This document shows positions 38,101-49,800 of a DNA stretch of 64,000 bases, piece by piece (positions within the stretch are counted from its first letter, which is position 1; each line of letters begins with the position of its first letter). The stretch covers positions 1 through 64,000 of the forward strand of contig LUCM01003402.1 in the NCBI GenBank assembly GCA_008360955.1. Reading direction: 5' to 3'. The position numbers and the translations under genes were made by a program. The notes beneath the pieces are model-generated. The model searched no databases and was not told where the DNA came from. It saw nothing but the letters and a program-made list of their open reading frames with translations. Origin of the DNA: Fasciolopsis buskii (lineage: Eukaryota; Platyhelminthes; Trematoda; Plagiorchiida; Fasciolidae).

Positions 38101-39259
38101 CCAATATCGGGGAGCAGTCTTTCTTACTGTTGACGAATTATCGGTTAAATTTGCAAGAGAGGTTTTGGTGCGAATACTGGACAATCACAGAATGATGATA
38201 TTAAGTGTCTGCTGCAGGTCCAGAACCTAAACAGAAAGCCAGATAATGCTCGAGGGCTTCTGGTTGAGCAGGGGAAAATCTGAAATTGCGATTATTTGTG
38301 GTAGTCCGGTGCTCCGGAACCCATCTGCCACGGATGACCTCCAAATCGGAATCGAGGGAATGGAGATATGACTGGTCTGAAGCTATCATTCCTTGGATGA
38401 AAACAAGTGCGGCGGGTCTTTAGTCAAGAAATTGCAAAATGGAAATGGATGAAGTTGTCTGGAAATGCCGTTGAGACGCCCAGAGAAAATTATTGAGATA
38501 GATAATGGACGTGGATGACAGTAGAAGGCGATTTAGTATGCCCTGTACTTCCAAGGTGGTGTTCGCTTGACCTAGATCAAAATAACCCGTTTTTGGATAA
38601 CGCCCACAGTTTGCCAGTGACTCTGCATTGAAGGAATAACTGTTTTTCTGTAGAACATTTCTGCAAACGAAGATTAAATATCTCCAAAGCCAGGTTACCT
38701 GCAGACAAAACAACAACTGACAAGTGTCAGTCTAGATTTTAGTAATAACAACGAAATCTCTGGCCGCTGCAAAAGTATTAAGCAAAATCAACATGTGCCT
38801 TTCAGACAAACACCGAAAATTAGATGCCAGCGCAGTGTTGAAAACTCAAATAAAGCCCACTGATTAAAACACATCGGAAACGAATACAAACGTTTGACTT
38901 CTCGCAAGCCATCTTACTTTCCGTAAAAAGATTAAACGAGAACTTGTCTGCACCGAACATCAGGGCTTACTGTTCATCCCGACGGTGACCATAGGAAGCT
39001 ATTTTCGAGACCAATGCTCAGCACAATTTATAGGCACAACTAATTAGCGCCATGGAAGGCCAAGGTTTTGTATTTGCTACCGACCACCGAACTATTATCC
39101 GAAACCGACACTGATCCCATCCTGTAGAAATCTGGACAAAAGTTCCACAAAGCAGCGATACATTTGCACCTTCCGTTGAACTGGGCAAGTGCCAATGGCG
39201 TTCAAATAACAAGTAGAAGCTATACCTCTTATGCACCACCATGGGTCCAACCTGGGCTT
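35195..39259. repeat. Segment B', insertion-rich inverted copy of 14194-17892
   Basis: The first bases (ACAGCCAATTT) are the reverse complement of 17882-17892. The last (GGTCCAACCTGGGCTT) is the reverse complement of 14194 onward. In between, blocks align throughout: 35440-35724 with 17450-17600, 36840 with 16430, 37385-37560 with 15780-15930, and 38690-39259 with 14194-14740. The copy is 4065 bp against 3699 bp. Most differences that I could place are single-base insertions, often duplicating a neighbouring base. No gene is recognised except the LINE fragment at its end. Frames here are broken versions of those in segment B. Confidence 0.85.
38690..39259 (+). mobile_element. LINE reverse transcriptase fragment (inverted copy of 14194-14740)
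   Basis: Plus-strand blocks match the reverse complement of the 14.2-14.7 kb reverse transcriptase, including the region TTTTGTATTTGCT before the FADD box (about 39067-39080) and CACCTTCCGTTGAACT. Single-base insertions shift the frame repeatedly. Confidence 0.75.
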
Positions 39260-41358
39260 CAGCATTCGTCGCGTTGGTGGTAGAAAATGCATCCCAAACG
39301 TACCTACAATATAGTTCAGACGACCGATAAAACCTTCGACTTATTTTGATCTTTACACAGAGGCACAAACATGGTATACTAGGTCAGACAATTTCCTGTC
39401 TGAGCAACTATTAATGTCATTGTGAAGAGGTCTATCCTTTAGTCATCTCAGTGATAGAATTGAAAAGAAAACATGTAAAGGGGACAACTCCGACGAACAC
39501 CATTTCTTGTTGTGAAGTCAGGTGAAACATTACCACAAGCGCGTATTTGGCTTCAGTTGTTGGAATGCAGAGATTGGAAAGCTTAAGCAAATTTCTCTGC
39601 CACACCTTTTAGTGAGGATTAGCACGTCCAAAATGCACGATCGACTAAGTCGAACGCTACCTTACAGTCAAAGGAACTGCGGTTCGTGGGCCTTCAAATA
39701 AATGCTTGAGTACAAAGGTTTTCTGCGGAATAAATATTCGGTCAACAAAACCCTGGCCGTCTCGGTTCTCCCACATGCGCTTTTCGCAAACACTCAATGG
39801 TCGACAGAGAATAACACCCACGAGGAGTTTGGATGTAGTGTTTATCAAACTAATGTCTCTTTTATTTGCATACGACGGCCACCTTTCTTGCACAATCACT
39901 GATTCACATGTCTTTAGGAGTCTATTCTCTTGTGCAGATTAAGCACGAGTATTTTGTTTACTTTGTTGTCAACACTTTGTCACCATCGTTGAAGAGGTGC
40001 GGTGGCAGTCCATCTGGCTCAGCTGTCTTATACCCTTTTGAAAAACCTCCATTTCGGATGGATGTTTTGGTATCTACCTGCATTGTTTCATTTGCTGGTG
40101 TAAGGGAAAGGTCCGGTTTGAAACTGGGTTCCTTTAAGTGTTCTGACCAACTCTGTAGCCTACGATCCTTGGAGTGAATTGGTAAGCAGTCGGATACCTT
40201 GATCAACTCGCTCACGCTTGACTGCCGTGGGCCACTGTTCCCAGTCGGTCGGTAAACGTTGCGACTATTTTTGATGGCTGCAGCTTTTTCCATTTGCTTT
40301 AAATTTCCTATCCCCTACTGCTCGCGGTCCTTCCTTAGGCTCCTTCTCAGTTGACATCTCAGGGGTTTGATCATCTTATTGCATGTTGCATCTAGAAAGA
40401 CGGATTTGCAAGCATCCAATGGAAGAGTTGAAGTCAATGATATCCACCGTTTCTGAGGCGCACATTGCCTGAAGTCCTGCGTGGCAGTTGTCTTGAAACG
40501 CTGGGCCCGGATCTTGGGTACTTCTTTGGGACGACATCCACGTCGAGAGCTCCCACCGGAATTGAAGTTGGCGATTATTGTTTAGCAGCTGTGTAACACA
40601 GTTAGTTTGCGTTATGGTTTTGCCGCAAGATAGGCACAAATGGAAGGGATCACCGACTGAGGCCTGATTTCAGTTTACAGGTGTGAATAAGAATGATCGA
40701 CAACCTTTGCCTAACCCACATCATCAATGTCTGAAGACAATATGGTCAGTCTGAATCCAGACGAGCTGATGTCGTTTCACATGGAAAAAGATTTTGTTCT
40801 CCAGAAACAATCTGTGGTTGGTACAAACTTGAATCGAGCAATTGCCGTCTGCGATTGGGTGGGTCAAAAATGGACCTCTGATCTACCGATGTACTTCCGC
40901 AAAATAGCCGAGTGGTTGCGGTGACCACAACGTCCGACGAACACACACTTTGAGGTAATTGGAATAGATCTTGGTAGAAGTCGTCTTTGGCTCTAGAGGA
41001 GCTGCAGTCGTTGGGTACATACACAGATAGGGCAAACAGATAACGACGCTTCAGTCGGCTGCTCTTGAGGCAAACAATACTCTCCATCCGAACTGCACGC
41101 AAATGAGTGTTAATTGGGATCCATCCTAGCGGTGCACACTCAGTTTTTTTGTTCAGAACGACCCAAACGCCCGCCTTATTACAAGCGCTTGAAGAGTGAA
41201 TCGAGAGGATGAGGTTGTTTCAGGGCTATGGAAAATAATTTCTCAGGTGGGGTCTGGTATGTGTTCTTCTGATACAACCTTCATTTATTTTGAAAGTTTC
41301 AAGAGTGCTGGCTAGGACAGTTTGGTGCCTTATCTGGTTGAGCGTGCGGACATCAAAA
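39260..41358 (-). mobile_element. RTE LINE, segment C', near-identical inverted copy of 17893-19991
   Basis: Every sizeable frame of 18149-19594 recurs here on the minus strand with identical translation and a constant position sum (59251), so no indels occur over 2099 bp. I saw two substitutions near 41244-41249. The copy includes the same endonuclease and reverse transcriptase remnants and the same frameshifts. It ends at 41358 and 39260 in the middle of RTE coding sequence, not at element ends, so it did not arise by retrotransposition. Confidence 0.9.
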
Positions 41359-41939
41359 TTCGTAGTTGCTCACAAAACCGAAAAGATTCGTCTTCTGGAA
41401 ACCTAACTGAATTCTTCGATTCAAAAGTTTCACCCGAAAAACAGTGATGCAAGGGGGCTTTGAACAGAAGTATACTTATCATTACTCTTTCTGCTCGGAG
41501 CAGTGATCATCTCGGTCCTGGTTGAGTTGCAGGATGACCGATGCATTATAATATCTTCTTTAGTTTTATGATTTATTGGAGCAGGGTATATGTACCCCTA
41601 TGTATTCTGGGCGCTAAGTAGAATGATCACTATCACCCAACGCCTTTGGTTCTAACAAGAACTTTTCCGCAATACAGCGGAAGGTGGCTGAGTTGGAGCA
41701 GATCTATACTTGGATCATTTGCTTTCGAACGCATTGTTACGATCGAGTTTCCAGCAACCTGGATGACCGGGAGATCAATTCTAAACAACTAAATCATCGG
41801 CTTGGAATAAATCACTCTATGTAGCTCTCTGGGTGGTGGGGGTGCGGAAATCGTCACAACATGCCAAGATGCTATCTCATTGGGATAGACAACGGAATGT
41901 AGGTCAGTTGCAGTTGTATTACTAGATTTTGTGATTACC
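41359..41939. other. No recognisable gene
   Basis: No motif is recognised. It could include further decayed LINE sequence linked to the fragment that follows. Confidence 0.4.
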
Positions 41940-42590
41940 CTTTGAAAACCTTACAGTGAATTAAGCTGCTTCGTGAAGCCAACACTGTGAGTGAACACAT
42001 TTGCACACATTAAGCACATTTGCACACACTGAACACATTTCGTAATCCGTAATACAATCTCCACAACACCACTGCCAATCGCAACCAGACCCTCAAGGTA
42101 TTCAAATTTATGGACTAACTCCAGCTGTTTGCCGCAAACAGTGAGCACAAGCGGAAGCTCCTGTCAGTATTGAAGAAACACCTTATCCTCTAGGGATGCA
42201 AATAAATTACCTTTTAGGGAGACATTAATCGCCAAACGGTCCAACGCATGTTGGATCACTTGTGGATTGTCGCTCACCAAGGCAACGCCGTCGACATATT
42301 CTAAGTCCATGAGGAATTCACACCAGATAAATCATTCTGCTGAACTTTTTCTATGACAGCTAAAAAGAAAAGGCCATATAGGACAATCTTGCCACAGTTC
42401 ACTGGGGGGCAACTTAAGGTGGCAATAGCCAGATGTAGGCCATAACCGGCCCTGAGGTAAGAAGGTACAATTGTCTGAGGACCAACATATGTTCTTGAGG
42501 TACTCTAATACCCAACAAAAATTGGCAAATTGCGGACCTATCAAAGGAATCGAAAACTACTGGAATATCTAAGAGCACAACGATCACCGA
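41940..42590 (-). mobile_element. LINE reverse transcriptase C-terminal fragment
   Basis: Minus-strand frames give LEYVDGVALVSDNPQVIQHA near 42310-42250, corresponding to the LEYADDIAL box with YADD degraded to YVDG. It is followed by LTVCGKQLELVHKFEYLEGL (42145-42090) and VLRITK, the conserved FxYLG...RI segment downstream of the palm in RTE-like and related LINEs. It is 5'-truncated and frameshifted. Confidence 0.75.
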
Positions 42591-42659
42591 CTGCTAGAAA
42601 GTAAATGTTGCCTTGATAACTGCTAGAAGGCAAAAATGCAATCGACGCGTCATTGACGC

Positions 42660-42850
42660 TGATACATAAATACTAGAGCACAACAACGGAGAGTGTGTCA
42701 GTGAAGTGAGAAGTTGATTCGAGATGATGTGCTTCACTCAACTGGTAAAACTGTACACACGTTGAAGTGGAAAAAGAACCGTATGATAAACGTATAGCGA
42801 AGAACGGACAAAGGCAAGGGTCAATTAATCCGAAATCCTCCCCCCTGGGG
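42660..42850 (-). repeat. Ty3/gypsy LTR relic (3' LTR in element sense)
   Basis: This is a direct-orientation imperfect repeat of 45885-46075. Shared order is ATACATAAATAC versus ATACGTAAATAC, then CAACAA, GTGA, GAGAAG, CACTCAA versus TACTCAA, GTGGAAA, TGATAAACGTATAG versus TGATAAATGTATAG, and a TCA(A/G)TTAA block. The two copies bracket the gypsy domains. Exact LTR ends (TG...CA) and target duplications cannot be fixed. Confidence 0.6.
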
Positions 42851-43151
42851 AACATTGTCGCTCTCGGTGTAAGTATACGGGTGTGTAAAGGAGAGAATTT
42901 TCTCGAGGGACGCTATTCAGACTTTGAACCTGACGATTTCCCTGGGGATTGCAAGAAGTTGTGTGGCTAAGAGCCGAATTTTTGTTTCCCAGGTACTCGG
43001 ACGGCTCGAACGACATGAAACTTGTCCCCCGATCAGATTGTATATAAGCCGGCGAACCGAGTATTTTGAGGAGCTGACTGAGACAACCAATGACAGAGCA
43101 GCAGCGCGTGCCCGGGAAAGCAAACGCTAACCGAAAGCTCGAGTAACTCAT
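42825..43151 (-). pseudogene. Ty3/gypsy integrase remnant
   Basis: The minus frame reads YIQSDRGTSFMSFEPSEYL followed by SHTTSCNPQGNRQVQS. This is the second catalytic Asp block (SDRGxxFxS) and the region up to the catalytic Glu (YNPQGNGQVER) of retroviral-type integrases. The Glu is replaced within QVQS. The segment lies next to the 42660-42850 LTR relic, as expected for the pol 3' end. Confidence 0.8.
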
Positions 43152-43320
43152 TGATGGCCAGGACGTACCAATTGCGTGATGTCAAAGGTAGCGTACCTTT
43201 GCATTCGATGCTCAACCTTTCAAACGATTGTGATGCTTTGATTAGATGTTCACGAGGCGGTTTGTAGAATCATGGTTTGCTTCTCGCACGGACGTTGCAA
43301 CGGGCAATCATACTTTTAAT

Positions 43321-43932
43321 TTATGCAGTGGAGTGGAGTGGGTTTTTAGTTCGCACAAAATGAGCCATTCGAGTCACTCTGGCGTGACAATGTGAGTCAT
43401 ATAGACCTTTTAATTGGGTTGTATCAAGCATAGAACTGCAGGCGGCGTGAGAGAAAGTGTCCGCCACCGGATTTTCTTTTGCTGGTCTACAAATTACGTA
43501 ACTGTACACCAACAATCAAAATCGCTATCGTTCAATCTTGTCTTTTTTATCATGCTTAACGGTCTCTTATTGTACGTAAGGTCCTCAAACTGCTGCTCCT
43601 TAATGAACTTGAAGTGAGTACCTAGGAGCTAGCGTCACCAATCGTGACCAGCCTTGACGATTGCGCAGGTTTCTTATGCTTTCGGATGCCGCTCCTTGCT
43701 GGCGGCCAGGGCACTTGGGTAAATGCCACGGGATGACTACTTGGGCACATCGAAGCAGCCATGGTAATGTCCGACGCGTCTGTTTCGACCACCATGGGGA
43801 TGGGATAACGGTTACAGCCAAATCACTAACGACTTCTTGAAGTTGTTTAAGGCGTACCTTACACGTTGCGGCAAGGGAAAGGTTTCGTTTTGCACGAGCG
43901 GATTGATCTTGTCGGAAAACGACGGTGTCCAT
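43321..43932 (-). pseudogene. Ty3/gypsy RNase H and integrase zinc-finger remnant
   Basis: Minus 43932-43600 covers the connection/RNase H start (VRLKQLQEVVSDLAVTVIP), and the following Asp-rich block is garbled. Minus 43515-43321 reads RPAKENPVADTFSHAACS (RPGKENxVADxLSR end of RNase H). It then reads LYDSHCHARVTRMAHFVR, the HxxxH half of the integrase HHCC zinc finger (here CHARVTR). The frame breaks between the two parts. Confidence 0.75.
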
Positions 43933-44152
43933 GGCTAATAGTACGATAACTTCCCGATGACGTGATGGAGAAGTTTTATATCCTTTGGATGGGAAATTTC
44001 CTATAGTGGTTTCATTTGCCTAGGATCGGACCTGACTTCCCTGGGCGATATAAGATAGTACATAAGTTGCATTTTGTCAATAGGTGCCATGGTTTGGTAC
44101 TTTTAAACATATTACCATATTTTGTAGCAGCCTTGAGAAGTCGCTCAAGGTT

Positions 44153-44806
44153 TCACTCGTCGTCGGCCTTTGTAAAATCGCAAACAGTGACTTTGTTTAT
44201 GTAAGCAAAATTACCTTTGGTACTTTCCACCTTTAGGATTTCGTCGATGGTGCATTGGAAGCAAACACCGCTGTTGGTTACTCCGAAAGGTATGCGTCGG
44301 AACTTATAAATATCCTCACAAGCCACGAACGCGGTAAATGATTTCTCGTGGTCAGCAGTGGGCGTCTCGTGGTAGGGAATCTTCAAATCCAGTATGTTGG
44401 ATATTGCGTGATTTGATATAGCCTCCACCATCTTGTCGGTTTGTGGTGGCGGATAAGCATCCAGGTATGTAAATCGATTGATTGTTTGGCTGTAATCCAC
44501 AACCGTTCCCTTCTTTTGGGTTATACTCTTAGTCACCAGGATCTGCGCTCTTCAAGGGGAGTTACATGGTTCGATGATGCCATCTCTCAGAAGGCGCCGA
44601 ATTCCGGAACAGCTAAAGCATTCATCCTGGTCAGACCGTCTGCGGGAATTGGTGACAGTGAGCTTGCTATCGGACGATAAATGGGTAAACAACGGAGGGG
44701 ACTGTACTTTATCAGGATCCAAACCGCACAGTAGAAGCTTACCGCGTTCGCCGCCAAACGGTGTTTTCACCTTCGTATGTAGTCCGAGAAAGTCATGACC
44801 AAGCAA
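44153..44806 (-). pseudogene. Ty3/gypsy reverse transcriptase remnant
   Basis: Minus 44806-44552 reads LGHDFLGLHTKVKTPFGG and LLRDGIIEPCNSP, the protease-RT linker and RT entry (LxxGIIxPSxSP). Minus 44536-44153 reads YPPPQTDKMVEAI, then LDLKIPYHETPTADHEKSFT (motif A, Asp kept), RRIPFGVTNSGVCFQCTIDE (motif B) and GNFAYINKVTVC, in which the YxDD catalytic pair has been lost to YINK. A small frameshift separates the two frames. Confidence 0.85.
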
Positions 44807-44994
44807 GGTATCAACACAAACGTTGCTGACGATAGAAAGTTTGAAATTTTCATAGGATACGTTTTTTATAGCGAACGGTTGTCATTCAATGCTTCATGAT
44901 TACACGAGATAGAGAATTGGATACAATAGTTGTTCGCAGATCGCAAGGGAAAAATTTCCAACCGTATAAGTTCACGACCGATTGTGAGAATTAA

Positions 44995-45189
44995 CTATTG
45001 GAACTTCCATAGTATATTTACAAGTGCTTGGAATTCATCATCATTTACACAGAGGCGAGTAGTAGCTCGAGACAGACAAGGTGTAGCAGCTGTCAAGACA
45101 GAAGACACCAGCGAGTAGACGCAAACGTGACAGTCGAAGGAGTTGGTTTCGAATTGAATGTTTGCCTGAAATAACCTGTTTTTCCACAA
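44995..45189 (-). pseudogene. Ty3/gypsy zinc-knuckle / protease remnant
   Basis: The minus frame ends with RLCVNDDEFQALVNILWKF. This resembles the retropepsin start (VNGxxFxALVDTGS) with the DTG triad lost. The upstream part (KNRLFQANIQF) may be the end of a gag zinc knuckle (CGKxGHFQAxC). It lies between the gag-like and RT remnants, as expected. Confidence 0.6.
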
Positions 45190-45199
45190 GCTTTACAAA

Positions 45200-45705
45200 C
45201 AGCAACTTTGGCGTGGGGACTTTTAGCTAGGAAGTAGCTGCAGAAATAATCTCTTTGTGTACAGCAGCCACGGTTGGTTCCGCTTCGCCCGACGGACTAG
45301 CAGACCGCAACGCAGACACGCGGTTCTTCGGGGGAGTAGAACACGAAACAATCTTGGTGGCATACAGCTGTGATTGTTTTGGGCTGCCTTCAGTGATCTG
45401 GCCACATTGTATGCTGTTTGAAAATCCGGGTTGGGCTGCTCCAAGAGTCTTGTTCAAATAGAGTTGAGCCGTTACCCGGTAATGAGTACGTCGCGCATCG
45501 TGTCGTCGCGGTATTACTCCATAAGAAGTGGCCGAAAGTCAGAATCTCTTGCGGATGCTTTGGTGCAGACTGATCAACATTCTGTCCGGCCTCTTGTTTC
45601 AACGTAGCAAGAAGGTAACCTGCAAACAAAATTCGTGCGACAAGCGTATAAGGACCGTATAGTTGCAATGCCGCTATCAAAAGGCTGGCATTCAGAAACA
45701 AGTTT
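45200..45705 (-). pseudogene. Ty3/gypsy gag remnant
   Basis: Minus frames contain EQPNPDFQTAYNVARSLKAA (45443-45380), typical of the C-terminal capsid region of flatworm-type gypsy gag (LLE.....LxxAxxxArsle). The upstream frame to 45705 carries degraded capsid sequence. It is broken into overlapping frames. Confidence 0.65.
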
Positions 45706-45884
45706 GCAAACGTGTGGAGAGACGAAACTAATGAGCATGTCCAGTTTCAGCATCTTCTGTCCTTTTTGAAAAAGGGTTTAATGTCTACTGTTTCGACGCA
45801 TCAGGAGTGCTGATGCCGACATCGAATTTGTCCTGGCGTAGGTGACGGTCCAGGTTTTCTTTTACACTAGTTGAGGAAACTAAT

Positions 45885-46075
45885 ACGTAAATACCCGCAA
45901 ACAACAAAGGTGATTGTGATAGTGAATTGAGAAGCCATTCGGAATGGCACGCTTTACTCAAGTAGTAAAACCGTAAATGGGCTGACGTGGAAACTTAACT
46001 GTCTGATAAATGTATAGTGGAGAGAGAGAGTGAAAGTTATTAGTCAGTTAACGACAGACTTCCTGTGGCTTGGGT
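45885..46075 (-). repeat. Ty3/gypsy LTR relic (5' LTR in element sense)
   Basis: This is the partner of 42660-42850, in direct orientation and about 65-70 percent identical by eye. The low identity between two LTRs that start out identical indicates an old insertion. Confidence 0.6.
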
Positions 46076-46838
46076 TTCCTTGCAGACGTCACTCTCAGAA
46101 GATGAGTGTGACGAAATGGTTATCAAAGGGACTGATGCCGAAGGTTAGTTAAGTTGTATTTCAAAGCTCCTCCACCTGGTGTACAGTTCGACGGTGCCGA
46201 TTGTAGATAGACAAACTGTTAGTTTCACAGATGTTTTCGCTCACACCCAGCGCTTTATTTCCGATAGCTAGGATGAGTGAAACAACATGGGAGCATCATG
46301 TCCGATTTCTAATGCTTGGTGAAACCGTTAGATCTCATGGTCTGTGAGTCAGCTTGCACTGAATTCGCGTCTCGACTTGGGTCGTGCTTCATTATAATCA
46401 CAACCACCTGGGATAGATTGGCATGCGTCAAAAGGGCGTAGTGACTCAGTATAAATCTAAAGGGTTATTCCAGACGAGCCAGTGGCCGGTCGAGTGGGTC
46501 ATACGCTCCTTCTGGAAGATCTTGTCCGGTAAGTGAAGGACAATAGCCCTCCGGAGCCGCCTGGCTAACTGTTGAAAAGGTAGCCGTTCTTTTATCTGCA
46601 ACCCAGGGACACGCCCGGTGATATGCAGCTCTGTTAGGTTTAGGCGCGTCTCCTAACTGCTATATGCTTTGAACAAAAATTTAACTAATCATTTATTGCT
46701 CTTTATAAATTAACCAGATGAGGCGTTCCTTACCCAGTCATTTGTGGATATCTTGCGCAAAGAATTCTGTCCAAATCTTTATCTGATAAACATAAAAACA
46801 CCATAGTTTTAATCCCTGCCGTTTGTCTTTTAATTCAG
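46076..46838. other. Upstream of the multi-exon gene; no exon supported
   Basis: A coding-like stretch at 46717-46800 (FVDILRKEFCPNL) follows a plausible acceptor (CAG at 46715-46717). It has no donor that keeps frame with the next exon, so I do not call it. Confidence 0.4.
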
Positions 46839-49800
46839 AGGAAAATGCGATGGTCCAACGATAAGCGAACTTCCGTCCGGATGTGTTGCGGTTCTACTTT
46901 CCACTCTAGAAGATTGCTTGCACAAAGAACCGGTGGAGGAGACGATGGATCAGATTCGGGATGTTATGGATTTATTCTGTATCGTATGTCGGTAAGCTCT
47001 TGTCTTCCAATTATTGCATTTTTTTCGTTTCATTTGAAAATAAACGTTTTTGCTTAGAAGTTCCGAAACGAAATGGCTAATTCGAGAATCTGCCCAGTCT
47101 CTGGAATTGTTTGAGCTACTCTTCAAGCAGGTAGGTAGACAGCCTGTTTATGTTTTTCTATAAAAGATTCATTTATAGATTGCGCAGTACTTTGATAAAA
47201 GTCAGTCATTCCCATTGGCATCCGTGACGGAGGTGATCGGTTTGCTGTACGACCAGTTGCAGAGTTGGAAGCGATGGGAAATGAAGTAAGTTGTCTTCTT
47301 GCATGTTTGGTTTTCCCTGAACACAAAATTGCTGACGAATTCATTTGCATTCTAAAGAATTTGACATTTTTAGTCGCATTTTCTTATTATCAAAATTTTC
47401 GTGGATAAAATTTGATGCGCCCAATTAGATGTGTTTTAAAGTGAGTTTTATTGAGCTTTCTGACTTCTTGTATTATTTACATATGTACAAAGAAAACCTG
47501 GAAAATACAATCCGTGAGTTGTTTCCGTTTACTGCTTTTGTGAATCTGCTGATTTTGTTTGGAGTCATAATTTGGTGACTAAATGATTCAGCGTAGTCGA
47601 GAATTATACCCAGGTTTATATATAGATGATAGTTGGCTTACTACTTATCTTGCCATTCCTCTATCGCTGGTTTTCCATGGGTAATTATATAAGGTGTGGT
47701 CTGCGCACTACAAAATCCAGGTATCGCTTCATGCCTGTACTCCGCAGACTGATCAAACGTCCAGCCGATCCATTCCCGCGCTGGATGCCATCTTCTTTCC
47801 GATAATAATGTTAATAGTAAATGTCCCATCGTTTCTTTTTGGAATCGGTAATACTCAAGTTTGAACCACTGTTAATGGGATCGTTGAAAAAGAGAAAATT
47901 CCCATATATTCTGACATTTTTGTCCAAACACATCGTTGCCTTGTGACGGAAGGTATCCAGTGGTGGGTGTTTTCCAGCACGCTTTTGCCGACATGCCCCC
48001 CTAGCGTGGTCTTGATGCTAACCTAAGGACTGGAAAAATGTTCACCGAACGGACGTACGGTTTTGTGTGGTTTGTCTCCCTGTGAGATTGCAATGGTCTC
48101 TGCTCTTCCAGTGCAGTTTTACCCGCTTATTTTTACGTAATGTTGATTAGGTGGGAATCAAGCGTAGATAAGTCCAAAATATAAGACAGCCTATATTTGG
48201 TTAAGCCAATGTGAAGGTACCATCACCACAGCTATCATAAGAGGGGGAATGGCAGACCGAGTCCGAAATAAGTCAAAGGACTGAGAAGCCGAAAAACATT
48301 CCATTTAGATGCGACGGAGTGACAGTCATCATTCATTGTCTAATCACCATAAGAATGTAGAAGAAGAAAGCTCATGGGAGAAAGGCAGCTTTATTCCTGA
48401 ACAATTTTTGAAACAAAATGACTTCCAGTATCTGCTGGACTTTGCAAGTTCTCTCGGTCTTCAACGTAACAGAGCAAACACGATCAGACGCCGTGTGATT
48501 CAGTTTCTGTTTTGCCACCAGTTACTCCTAGGTAAATTAGGAATTAGTTTTAACACTATATCAGAAGAGGAATGTGAGCTAGGTGATCAATGATTCCAAA
48601 GGGTCAGCAGAATGGACGCTGAATTACCTGGGGAAGGAAAGAGACTCCCTAAAGATTTGTGTGATTCGATGATTGTGCCGATTTAAGGAAAAGTGATAGC
48701 TCCTCCGCAGAGGAATTAGTTTAGTAAGAGCAGTCGATTCAGATCACCTGTGGACATATCACCCGCCGACTTTCGAGTACTCGCGAAAGATGTACCCGTA
48801 AAATTCAAGTCATTTTCCGTCCCGGTCGTCGTTGTATTGACCAAATTCGCACTTTACCATAGGTCTTAGAACATGCTGATATTGTACACACCAACAATTT
48901 CTGTTTTTTTTACTTGAAAGCGAAGTACAAGGCAGCTGATCGTGCAAATCCAAAGCGCTATCTCTTATTAAAGGGTGTGTAAGGGAAATTTATTTCGATT
49001 TTCCATTCTCTGTATTCAAACAGCCGAAGCCAAGTTCGCGCTTATGCCTGTTTCTCCTGAGTTGGCTACGAGAAGTAGTGTTCTTCACCGTTGTTTCCTT
49101 TGCATCTTTTCTTTCCAATTTTTTCATTGGCGTGCTTATGGTGATAGTCCTGTCCTCATGTGAGAATAGTGGTATTGATATTTGTTCAGACAAAAAATAT
49201 CTGACTTAGCATATGCGTACGATGTTGTGCCCCTGCGTGAAGGCCGAAGTGAGTCGTTGGTTTTTCTCGATCGTCTAAACAATATTTTAGGCACGTTTGG
49301 AATGCGTTTTGTACCATGAACGCGTAAAATGCTGTTATAGAACTGGATTGGTTCGAAGTCGAACCTTGTTCCATCAGGGCAAAAATTAGTTTGGGTAGAT
49401 AGATATCGGACAAATTGTCTCCGCGTATACAGAAGGCGGGGTTGGCGTGACATCCGGTTACCTGTCATAGCATGCGGATCAGCTGTGAGGTGGGTACTGC
49501 TCTACGGTTCCTAAACATGACCGTTGAGAGCACGTATACGAAGACTTTTGGTTTTTGAACTCTGTTGTCTTAGTCGTGTTGGTAGAATATAGTGGAATAG
49601 TTTGTAACTCAGACATTAGACCTAAGATACTACGTCCTAGGTCCTAGAAAAGGCATTGAATCAGAATAGTAGCGGAAGGTTAGCTGAAAAATAAGTTTAA
49701 CAGCCATAGAGAGGAGAAAAGATGTCAAATGCAAGAATGCCGCTGACTGCAACATTGATCTATATCAACAACTGTCTCTAACCATTGATTATTCCACCAT

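Noticed and set aside
46717..46800. Additional upstream exon (FVDILRKEFCPNL)
   Set aside because: There is a fair acceptor, but no GT donor that keeps frame with exon a before the in-frame stop.
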